The notes beneath the pieces were generated by a model. That model saw only the letters and a list, made by a program, of their open reading frames with translations, searched no databases and was not told where the DNA came from. DNA of 5,066 nucleotides. Origin: an uncultured Coriobacteriaceae bacterium. Its GTDB lineage: Bacteria > Actinomycetota > Coriobacteriia > Coriobacteriales > UMGS124. Positions 1-4,691 of the stretch are shown in pieces (position 1 is the first letter of the stretch; each line of letters starts with the position of its first letter). A program made the translations under genes and the position numbers. The DNA lies in the NCBI GenBank assembly GCA_902783515.1, contig CACZRK010000202.1, forward strand, positions 1 to 5,066. Reading direction: 5' to 3'.

Positions 1-376
1 GCAGCTGCCGCGACGACTCCCGTCGGTAGGCGAGGGCGTCGTCGTAGGCGCGCGTCACGCGGGCGATCGCGGCGGTGAGGCGCACGGCCTCGTCGCCGCA
101 CGCCCGTCGGCGGCGCTCCCGCAGCTCGTCCAGCTGCTCGGCGAGGGCGCGGACCTCGCGCTTCGCGTCCGCGCAGTCGATGACCATCCCCACGACGCGC
201 GCGTCGCGGTAGAGCCGCGCCTTCCAGGCCGGGGCGCACGCGCGCAGGCGCCGCGCCTCGTCCGCCGTGCGGACGTGCGTGTAGTCGGGGTGCCGCGTGC
301 CGCGCGTCGAGTAGCGGCCGTTTGAGGTCGCCCCCATGTAGTGTCGCTCGGAGCTGATGTGTCCCACCGCCGGCAT
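1..376 (-). CDS. Unrecognised Arg-rich helical protein, C-terminus off the left edge
   Basis: I do not recognise this protein. From the ATG at 376 there are 125 open codons to the window edge. An in-frame ATG at 412 would add 12 residues (MSQKDRETRGHG), and the next in-frame stop upstream is the cpsB stop at 461-463. I prefer 376 because AGGGGG (383-388, minus strand) lies 6 nt before it, whereas the ATG at 412 has no Shine-Dalgarno sequence. Residues 1-35 are rich in Gly, Ser, Tyr, His and Arg. Residues about 38-60 look helical and basic, residues 61-67 form a short hydrophobic stretch (VVGMVID), and 68-92 and 95-120 look like two charged amphipathic helices, possibly a helical hairpin or coiled coil. 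No signal peptide, membrane segment or catalytic motif is visible. It follows cpsB on the same strand with no clear terminator, so it may be the operon's fourth gene. That the frame is coding is likely; its function is unknown. Confidence 0.6.
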   Translation of the reverse strand, partial: MPAVGHISSERHYMGATSNGRYSTRGTRHPDYTHVRTADEARRLRACAPAWKARLYRDARVVGMVIDCADAKREVRALAEQLDELRERRRRACGDEAVRLTAAIARVTRAYDDALAYRRESSRQL

Positions 377-382
377 GCCGTG

Positions 383-388
383 CCCCCT
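383..388 (-). promoter_or_regulatory. Ribosome binding site favouring the ATG at 376
   Basis: AGGGGG on the minus strand lies 6 nt upstream of the ATG at 376 and inside the reading frame opened by the ATG at 412. The upstream ATG is preceded by CGGCTACC, which has no anti-SD complementarity. This is why the shorter start is preferred. Confidence 0.45.
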
Positions 389-460
389 CGTCTCGCGGTC
401 CTTTTGGGACATGGTAGCCGATGCGGGGTGCGCGTCGCGCCGGGCGCGCCGTCGCGCGCG

Positions 461-1126
461 CTATCGCAGGAGATGTCCGTACTTCGCCATCGCGCGCGCG
501 AGGGCGTCGTAGTGCTCCACGCGGTGGGCGTCGGAGGCGATGAAGGAGTACAGCCCGTCCCGCAGCATGCGCTTGGCGGGGCGAAGCTCGCGGCCGAGCC
601 TGCCGCCGTCCACGAAGTCCGCGCTCGCCTGCAGCTTGCAGCCCATCTCCACCAGATGACGCGCGATGTCCTCGTCATGCTGGATCGCGGCGTAGCGCTC
701 GGGGTGGGCGATCACGACGTCAAAGCCGAGCCCCTGCAGGTCAAAGATGGTCTGGTAGTACAGGGGGTACTCGCTGGAGGGCGTCCCGACGGAGAGCTCC
801 AGCAGAAACGTCGCCTTGCCCGTGCCGCTGACACTCGGTGCGTCAAGGTTCAGCAGCGGCGCCCAGTGGTCAAAGCCGATGCTCATCAGCGTGCGCCAGG
901 CGACCTCGAAGCCCATGCGGATGGGAAAGCCGTCGGCGTGGGCGACGAGCAGGTCGTAGGCGTCCATCATCGCGTCAAAGTCAAAGTACGGCTCGCGACA
1001 GTGCGGGGTGCACACGATCTCGGTCACGCCCGCGCGCTTTGCCGCCGCCAGCATGGCGAGCGACTCGGAGAGGTCGCGCGCGCCGTCATCGACGCCCGGC
1101 AGGATGTGGCAGTGCATGTCGAGCAA
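461..1126 (-). CDS. cpsB: CpsB/CapC-family PHP-domain protein-tyrosine phosphatase
   Basis: A 221-residue manganese-dependent protein-tyrosine phosphatase of the CpsB/YwqE family. It is expected to be cytoplasmic and to dephosphorylate the tyrosine cluster of the partner kinase CpsD, resetting the capsule export cycle. All PHP metal-ligand motifs are present: DMHCHILPGVDDGA at 3-16 (H5, H7, D13/D14), TPH at 40-42, GFEV at 72-75 (E74), LLEL at 108-111 (E110), AHPERY at 140-145 (H141) and SDAH at 198-201 (D199, H201). Their order and spacing match the pneumococcal enzyme as I know it, and the length is somewhat short of the usual ~240-255. The start is TTG (1126-1124), with GGAGG 7 nt upstream. 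The first ATG is codon 4 and would place that site too far away. It lies 27 nt after cpsD, as expected for one operon. Function is nearly certain; natural substrates beyond CpsD cannot be read from sequence. Confidence 0.95.
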   Translation of the reverse strand: MLDMHCHILPGVDDGARDLSESLAMLAAAKRAGVTEIVCTPHCREPYFDFDAMMDAYDLLVAHADGFPIRMGFEVAWRTLMSIGFDHWAPLLNLDAPSVSGTGKATFLLELSVGTPSSEYPLYYQTIFDLQGLGFDVVIAHPERYAAIQHDEDIARHLVEMGCKLQASADFVDGGRLGRELRPAKRMLRDGLYSFIASDAHRVEHYDALARAMAKYGHLLR

Positions 1127-1133
1127 CCCGGGG

Positions 1134-1138
1134 CCTCC
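1134..1138 (-). promoter_or_regulatory. Strong ribosome binding site for the TTG start of cpsB
   Basis: GGAGG on the minus strand with a 7-nt spacer to TTG at 1126-1124. It lies in the 27-nt gap between the cpsD stop and cpsB and decides the non-ATG start. Confidence 0.8.
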
Positions 1139-1153
1139 GTTCCGCCGTGCCGG

Positions 1154-1981
1154 CTAGTCCGCGAAGTGCGCGCCGCCCGTCTCGCCGTTAGGGGTCGGGC
1201 GTCCGTGCCTGCGGGACGGCCGCGCGTCGCCGTGCGCGCCCCCGTCGCGACCTGCCGCGTCCTGCGGGCGGGCGGCGACGAGCTGGGGGGCGGTGCGCGC
1301 GTCGGCCCCCTTGGCTTCCTTGTTGTAGTAGTACTGGTAGTACTCGCTGTGCCGGTGCTTGCAGCCGTTCATGATGACGCCCGTCACGTTGCCGTCCGCC
1401 TTCTGCAGCTGGGCATACGTCTCCACAAGTTGCTCGCGGTGCGTGAAGTTCTCGCGCACGACCAGCAGTGTGGCGTCGGCGAGGTGGGACAGCACGGCGG
1501 CGTCCACGAACGCGGAGACCGGCGGGGTGTCCAGGACGACGTAGTCGTAGCGCTCGTCCAACATGTCAAGGAACGAGGAGAAGCGCTTTGAGCTGAACAG
1601 GTCGCTTGGGTTGGGGATGCTTGGCTCGGCGTCCAGGAAGTCCAGGCGCGGGGTCTTCGTCTGCACGATGGCGTCCTCAAGGCGCACCTGGTTCATGAGC
1701 GCGGCGTACATGCCGTGCCGCGCGTGCGTGCCGAGACGGGAGGCGACGGAGCGCCGACGCAGGTCGCACTCCATGAGTAGCGTCGACTTGCCAGAGGTCG
1801 CGAGCGCCTCCGCGAACTTCGTGGCGACGAACGTCTTGCCCTCGTTGGGGACGGAGCTCGTGATGACGATGGAGCGGATGGGCGCGTCCACGCCCATGAA
1901 GCGGATGTTCGCGACGACGGTCTTCAGCGCGTTCTCGACGGCCGTGCTCGCGGCGTCCCTGCGCTTGCTCGCATTGGCCAT
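1154..1981 (-). CDS. cpsD: CpsD/CapB-family tyrosine autokinase (BY-kinase)
   Basis: A 275-residue bacterial tyrosine autokinase that acts at the membrane with its CpsC-type activator to control capsule polymerisation and export. Visible motifs: Walker A SSVPNEGKT at 42-50 (K49), Walker A' LLMECDLRRRS at 68-78 (D73), Walker B YVVLDTPP at 147-154 (D151), and a C-terminal tyrosine cluster EYYQYYYN at 213-220 with five Tyr. Before Walker A, NIRF at 25-28 matches the end of the family motif EAYRTLRTNIRF, but its conserved E/R/R positions read N17, K20 and V23, so the oligomerisation element is degenerate. About 55 residues rich in Ala, Arg, Gly, Asp and His follow the cluster; most relatives end near it. 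The ATG start has GGAG 6 nt upstream, placed across the end of cpsC, whose stop lies 2 nt before it, which suggests translational coupling. Kinase identity is very secure. Confidence 0.95.
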   Translation of the reverse strand: MANASKRRDAASTAVENALKTVVANIRFMGVDAPIRSIVITSSVPNEGKTFVATKFAEALATSGKSTLLMECDLRRRSVASRLGTHARHGMYAALMNQVRLEDAIVQTKTPRLDFLDAEPSIPNPSDLFSSKRFSSFLDMLDERYDYVVLDTPPVSAFVDAAVLSHLADATLLVVRENFTHREQLVETYAQLQKADGNVTGVIMNGCKHRHSEYYQYYYNKEAKGADARTAPQLVAARPQDAAGRDGGAHGDARPSRRHGRPTPNGETGGAHFAD

Positions 1982-1983
1982 GA

Positions 1984-2634
1984 CTATCTCCCCTCGACCG
2001 CGGGAACGTGGCCGATGACCGGCACGTTCAGCAGGTTCTCGATGTCCTCGTCACCACGGACCTTCGTGTTGAGCGTCTCGCGCAGAACGCAGATGGCGAT
2101 GGCGACGAACAGGCCGGCGATGAACGCGACGGCGATGTACATCGGGCGGTTCGGGCCGCTCGGGTGCGTCGGCGCGCTCGCCTGGTCGATGGCGTTCACG
2201 CTCTGCAGGTTCATGACGTTCTGCGAGATGTCGCTCGTGACGCTGACAAGGGCGTTTGCGATGTCGGCGGCGGTCTGCGCGTCGGGCCCCGTGACCGCGA
2301 GCGTGATGACGCGCGTGGTCGTGGAGCTCGTGACGTCAATGTCGTAGTCACCGATGCTGGCAAGGCCGAGCTTGTTCGCCGCCTCGCTCGCGACGCGGGC
2401 GCTCTTCATGAGCGTCGCGACGTCGTTCGTGATCATCTGCGACGCGCTGATGCTGCTGTACGCGGTCTCCTTGGAGTCCTCGTCCTGCGCGAGCACGTAC
2501 ATCGTCGTGGACGCGGTGTACTGGTTCGGCAGGAAGAGGCATGCGACGGCGCAGACGACCGCGCAGACGATCGGGAGGATGACGACGAGGGCCAGATGCT
2601 CCCGCAGCACGTTGAGTAGCTCGCGTAAGGTCAA
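1984..2634 (-). CDS. cpsC: Wzz/CpsC-type chain-length regulator and kinase activator
   Basis: A 216-residue polysaccharide co-polymerase of the Wzz/CpsC family: a membrane protein with two transmembrane helices and an extracytoplasmic loop. It sets polymer length and activates CpsD through its cytoplasmic C-terminus. Numbering from the TTG at 2634: amphipathic entry MTLRELLNVLREHL at 1-14, first membrane helix about 13-34, external loop about 37-160, the Pro-rich approach to the second helix typical of Wzz proteins (APTHPSGPNRP, 154-164), second helix about 165-185, and a cytoplasmic tail ending IENLLNVPVIGHVP. The start is uncertain. TTG 2634 gives the usual N-terminus, with only GGA 8 nt upstream. 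ATGs at 2667 and 2712 extend it by 11 or 26 residues without ribosome binding sites, and the longest adds an untypical Arg/Pro-rich stretch. It is the first gene of the operon. Family assignment is secure; the start is not. Confidence 0.92.
   Translation of the reverse strand: MTLRELLNVLREHLALVVILPIVCAVVCAVACLFLPNQYTASTTMYVLAQDEDSKETAYSSISASQMITNDVATLMKSARVASEAANKLGLASIGDYDIDVTSSTTTRVITLAVTGPDAQTAADIANALVSVTSDISQNVMNLQSVNAIDQASAPTHPSGPNRPMYIAVAFIAGLFVAIAICVLRETLNTKVRGDEDIENLLNVPVIGHVPAVEGR
1988..1995 (-). promoter_or_regulatory. Ribosome binding site of cpsD inside the cpsC 3' end
   Basis: GAGGGGAG on the minus strand occupies the last cpsC codons. The spacer to the cpsD ATG is 6 nt and contains the cpsC TAG stop (1986-1984). 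Ribosomes terminating on cpsC sit directly on this site, which favours coupled translation of activator and kinase. Confidence 0.75.
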
Positions 2635-2854
2635 GGCAACTGTCCAATCCGCGTAGTGGCATGGCATGTGGGTGAGGCGGTGCGGGCCAGGGCGGGGACG
2701 TGGCCGCAGCATGGGCGAGACGAAGGGCAGGCGCCCTCGGGAACGCGCCTTGAGCGTGACGCCGCCGCGTGTCCGGGCACGCTCTCGTCATGCCCTCGCA
2801 CCGACGCACCGCGATCATGTGCTGAGTTTAACGACTGCGCTCACGACGTGGATG

Positions 2855-2900
2855 ATGGTTTACAGACATCTGATTGAAACCGCGTTATTTTCAAATTGTC
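2855..2900. promoter_or_regulatory. AT-rich island, possible cps promoter or regulator-binding zone
   Basis: Sixteen of 46 bases are G/C, against a very GC-rich background. It contains the inverted repeat TTGAAA (2874-2879) / TTTCAA (2889-2894). Read on the minus strand, TTGAAA (2894-2889) matches the -35 consensus at 5 of 6 positions, but the best -10 at 15 nt (TCAGAT) is poor. On the plus strand TTTACA (2859-2864) is a good -35 without a well-placed -10. Base composition suggests a promoter zone; orientation is unresolved. Confidence 0.35.
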
Positions 2901-3023
2901 GTGAGCAACGGGCATCAGGGCCGGCCGCAGGCCGTTGGCGCGCGCCGCACGCCGCACTTGTCTGCGAGCGTCGCCGTCGGCCGCGAGGCGCCCTGCCGCG
3001 CCCTGCCGCCCGGTCGCGCATCG

Positions 3024-3050
3024 TTTGCCATTTTTCGTTCACATTTGCCA
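3024..3050 (+). repeat. Two exact TTTGCCA direct repeats with 20-bp period
   Basis: TTTGCCA occurs at 3024-3030 and 3044-3050, a period of 20 bp, close to two helical turns. The copies bracket the candidate -35 (3038-3043): one lies just upstream, the other at the start of the spacer. A protein bound there would contact the same helix face twice and could activate or block RNA polymerase. The operator role is inferred from geometry only. Confidence 0.4.
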
Positions 3051-3066
3051 CAAGATCAGGCATCAT
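3038..3066 (+). promoter_or_regulatory. Candidate promoter of the 99-residue gene
   Basis: TTCACA (3038-3043, 5 of 6 to TTGACA), a 17-nt spacer, and CATCAT (3061-3066, 4 of 6 to TATAAT) lie in an AT-rich island. Transcription would begin near 3073, leaving a leader of about 67 nt before the ATG at 3140. Confidence 0.45.
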
Positions 3067-3127
3067 ACGGGATAACACGGGGCATCGGGGCTCGACGGGA
3101 GCGCCGTCGCGGCCCGGCCCATGGCGG

Positions 3128-3133
3128 AAGGAG
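3128..3133 (+). promoter_or_regulatory. Ribosome binding site fixing the start at 3140
   Basis: AAGGAG with a 6-nt spacer to ATG at 3140. The reading frame is open far upstream (to 2666), so this site and the abrupt change from Arg/Pro-rich to acidic composition determine the real start. Confidence 0.85.
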
Positions 3134-3139
3134 CGCGAG

Positions 3140-3439
3140 ATGGGGAAGAAGGCCTCTGATCCGATCGTTCTTGACGGGGACGGCGAGCTGGAGAGCTACC
3201 TGCGCACGAACCACTCCGTGTACATGGACGTGGAGGGCAAGTCCTACTACCTCACGGACGTGAACGACCATTACTGGCGCGTGCAGGACACCGAGCAGCT
3301 CAACGACAAGGGCCACTACGTTGACGTCTCCGAGCCCGTCGCGACCGTGTCCGACTTCATGCGCACGCCCGCGATCGGCGAGCGGAGCATCGCCGACTAC
3401 GTGGGCGTCGCCACGTTCTACCCGTCGGTGAAGGCCTAG
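3140..3439 (+). CDS. Conserved-looking 99-residue acidic protein of unknown function
   Basis: I do not recognise a family. The 99-residue product is acidic and soluble-looking, with no signal peptide, membrane helix, cysteine or nucleotide-binding motif. Residues 1-20 are polar (GKKASDPIVLDGDGELESYL). Residues 27-50 form an aromatic, probably beta-stranded block (VYMDVEGKSYYLTDV, then HYWRVQD), 60-63 repeats the theme (YVDV), and 80-99 ends in ADYVGVATFYPSVKA. VYMDVEGKSYYLTD (27-40) and HYVDVSEPVATVSD (59-72) resemble each other weakly and could be two related strand pairs. AAGGAG stands 6 nt before the ATG and codon bias matches rfbA, so the gene is very likely real. It is divergent from cpsC and lies 266 nt before rfbA. 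A link to polysaccharide synthesis is suggested only by position. A separate promoter candidate for rfbA means the two need not be co-transcribed. Confidence 0.85.
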   Translation: MGKKASDPIVLDGDGELESYLRTNHSVYMDVEGKSYYLTDVNDHYWRVQDTEQLNDKGHYVDVSEPVATVSDFMRTPAIGERSIADYVGVATFYPSVKA

Positions 3440-3448
3440 CCGCCGACG

Positions 3449-3523
3449 ACGACGTCCGGCGCGCATGCATCGCCATCCGTCCGGCCCGACGCGGGAGACG
3501 ACCCGTGTCGAGCCGGACGTCGT
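3449..3523 (+). repeat. Overlapping inverted repeats with two alternative stem-loops
   Basis: ACGACGTCCGGC (3449-3460) is exactly complementary to GCCGGACGTCGT (3512-3523), a perfect 12-bp stem. A second copy of CGTCCGGC at 3478-3485 competes for the same right arm (3512-3519). That pairing stacks on a 9-bp stem, CGACGCGGG (3487-3495) with CCCGTGTCG (3502-3510, one G-T pair), across one C/A mismatch and a 6-nt loop (3496-3501). The structure begins 9 nt after the stop codon. No T-run follows (GTGTGTGTGGGG instead), so it is not a classic intrinsic terminator. It could be a factor-assisted terminator, an mRNA 3'-end stabiliser or an attenuator. Confidence 0.6.
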
Positions 3524-3612
3524 GTGTGTGGGGCCTCTGCGGCGACGCCCGCGGTGGTGCGGTGCCCGCGATGGAATGATGGTACGGATCCGGCCCGTCG
3601 CGTGCGCGCGAC

Positions 3613-3640
3613 CTGCCATGCGCGGCCGCAGGCATATCAT
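3613..3640 (+). promoter_or_regulatory. Candidate promoter of rfbA
   Basis: CTGCCA (3613-3618, 4 of 6 to TTGACA), a 16-nt spacer, and TATCAT (3635-3640, 5 of 6 to TATAAT). The -10 is a rare AT-rich word in this GC-rich spacer. The leader would be about 60 nt, similar to that inferred for the 99-residue gene. Confidence 0.45.
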
Positions 3641-3705
3641 GGGACGGATGGCGCGGCGAGCGCGGCGGCGCGGCACGAGCGCAACAACGACAGGAAGGGC
3701 TTGAG

Positions 3706-4605
3706 ATGAAGGGCATCATTCTCGCGGGCGGCAGCGGCACGCGCCTCTACCCGCTGACGACGGTGACGAGCAAGCAGCTGCTGCCGGTGTACGACAAGCC
3801 GATGATCTACTATCCGCTGAGCACGCTCATGCTCGCGGGGATCCGCGACATCCTGATCATCTCGACGCCGCGCGACCTGCCGAACTTCAGGAACCTGCTC
3901 GGCGACGGGTCCGACTTCGGGATCAGCCTCAGCTATGCCGAGCAGCCGTCGCCGGACGGCCTCGCGCAGGCGTTCGTCATCGGCGAGGACTTCATCGACG
4001 GCGAGGCGTGCGCGCTCATCCTGGGCGACAACATCTTCTATGGCAACGGCCTTGGCGACATCCTGGACCGCGCGGTGCGCTCCACCGAGCGCGGCCGCGC
4101 CACGGTGTTCGGCTACCACGTGGACGACGCGCGGCGCTACGGCGTCGTGGAGTTCGACCGCGACTACAACGTCGTGTCACTTGAGGAGAAGCCCGAGCAC
4201 CCCAAGAGCAACTACGCGGTGACCGGCCTGTACTTCTACGACAGCCGCGTGTGCGAGTTCGCGAGGCGTGTGAAGCCCTCGCCGCGCGGCGAGCTGGAGA
4301 TCACCGACCTGAACCGCATGTACCTCGAGGACGGGACGCTGGACGTCGTGACCTTCGGGCGCGGGTTCACCTGGCTGGACACCGGCACGATGGAGTCGCT
4401 CTACGAGGCGAACATCTTCGTGCGCACGATCGAGCGCAGCCAGGACATGCCCGTCTCCGTCCCCGAGGAGATCGCGTATCGCTTCGGGTGGATCTCCCGC
4501 GAGCGCCTCATGGAGTGCGCCACGCGCTACGGCAAGTCCTCCTACGGCGCCTACCTGCGCAAGGTCGGTGCGGGCGACTTCATGCCGACGGGGCGCGCCG
4601 AGTAG
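3706..4605 (+). CDS. rfbA: Glucose-1-phosphate thymidylyltransferase
   Basis: A 299-residue cytoplasmic enzyme that joins glucose-1-phosphate and dTTP to give dTDP-glucose and pyrophosphate, the first step of dTDP-L-rhamnose synthesis (RfbA/RmlA). Full family length (about 290-300). Landmarks: nucleotide-binding loop LAGGSGTRLYPLT at 6-18 (R13), SKQLLPVYDKPMIYYPL at 22-38 (K23), YAEQPSPDGLAQAF at 77-90, GDN at 107-109 (D108, metal), EEKP at 160-163 (E161, K162, sugar contacts), GLYFYD at 174-179, and WLDTGT at 223-228 (D225, second metal ligand). The long C-terminal part (about 230-299) is that of the RmlA tetramer with its dTDP-rhamnose feedback site. The ATG is preceded by AGGAAGG, with AAGG ending 7 nt before the start. 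rfbB follows after 86 nt on the same strand. Identity is essentially certain; the sequence appears intact. Confidence 0.97.
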   Translation: MKGIILAGGSGTRLYPLTTVTSKQLLPVYDKPMIYYPLSTLMLAGIRDILIISTPRDLPNFRNLLGDGSDFGISLSYAEQPSPDGLAQAFVIGEDFIDGEACALILGDNIFYGNGLGDILDRAVRSTERGRATVFGYHVDDARRYGVVEFDRDYNVVSLEEKPEHPKSNYAVTGLYFYDSRVCEFARRVKPSPRGELEITDLNRMYLEDGTLDVVTFGRGFTWLDTGTMESLYEANIFVRTIERSQDMPVSVPEEIAYRFGWISRERLMECATRYGKSSYGAYLRKVGAGDFMPTGRAE

Positions 4606-4617
4606 CCGCCGGACGCT

Positions 4618-4650
4618 GACGGGATCGCGACGGGATCGCGACGGGAACGT
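4618..4650 (+). repeat. Three tandem 11-bp repeats in the rfbA-rfbB spacer
   Basis: GACGGGATCGC occurs exactly at 4618-4628 and 4629-4639, followed by a degenerate third copy GACGGGAACGT (4640-4650, 9 of 11). The unit is about one helical turn. Immediately after it, CGTGGCGC (4648-4655) can pair with GCGCCGCG (4660-4667, one G-T pair) to form a short stem-loop. No T-run follows. It may be a slippage-prone tract, a phased binding site or an mRNA element between two co-transcribed genes. Confidence 0.6.
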
Positions 4651-4691
4651 GGCGCGAGCGCGCCGCGAGACGCGAACGGAAAGGACCACGC

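Larger units (their letters stand above)
2635..3139. other. Divergent intergenic region between the cps operon and the plus-strand genes
   Basis: About 500 nt with no supportable gene; the frames crossing it have Arg/Pro/His-rich shadow composition and no ribosome binding sites. From left to right: GC-rich sequence up to about 2815, which would be the cps leader on the minus strand; an AT-rich island at 2855-2900 (16 of 46 bases are G/C); GC-rich sequence 2925-3020; and a second AT-rich island at about 3021-3068 with a plus-strand promoter candidate. Small inverted repeats occur at 2723-2736 (AGGGC/GCCCT, loop 4), 2767-2782 (16-bp near-palindrome, one mismatch) and 2874-2894 (TTGAAA/TTTCAA, 9 nt apart). 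I could not find convincing minus-strand -35/-10 hexamers. Confidence 0.7.
3440..3705. other. Intergenic region between the 99-residue gene and rfbA
   Basis: A 266-nt spacer with no supportable gene. The left half (3449-3523) holds overlapping inverted repeats that can form two alternative stem-loops. The right half holds a promoter candidate (3613-3640) and the rfbA ribosome binding site (AGGAAGG, 3692-3698). Between 3525 and 3612 I see only GC-rich sequence. Confidence 0.7.

Noticed and set aside
413..460. Terminator between cpsB and the left-edge gene
   Set aside because: Only short GC-rich palindromes (for example GGCGCGCC) are present, with no T-run on the minus strand.
55..678. A 207-codon minus-strand frame overlapping cpsB and the left-edge gene
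   Set aside because: Thr/Arg/Ser/Ala-rich composition typical of an out-of-frame translation; it overlaps the secure cpsB frame and a more protein-like frame at the left edge.
341..1591. A 416-codon plus-strand open frame opposite cpsB and cpsD
   Set aside because: Antisense shadow created by G/C-biased codons. Its product is Val/Arg/His/Ala-rich with no motif, and the minus strand encodes two clear enzymes there.
2348..2818. A 156-codon minus-strand frame overlapping the 5' part of cpsC
   Set aside because: Arg/His/Ala/Pro-rich and out of frame with the clearly conserved Wzz protein.
2860..3078. A 72-codon minus-strand frame starting GTG in the divergent spacer
   Set aside because: No ribosome binding site, and the product becomes Arg/Gly-rich after about 22 residues; it looks like chance opening in non-coding sequence.
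2666..3139. N-terminal extension of the 99-residue protein to 257 residues
   Set aside because: The extension is Arg/Pro/Ala-rich, crosses the promoter-like AT islands, has no ribosome binding site at its start, and an ideal AAGGAG site precedes the ATG at 3140.
3478..3533. Intrinsic (Rho-independent) terminator after the 99-residue gene
   Set aside because: The hairpin is strong but is followed by GTGTGTGTGGGG, not a T-run, and there is no A-run on the other side for the reverse direction. Kept as an inverted repeat only.
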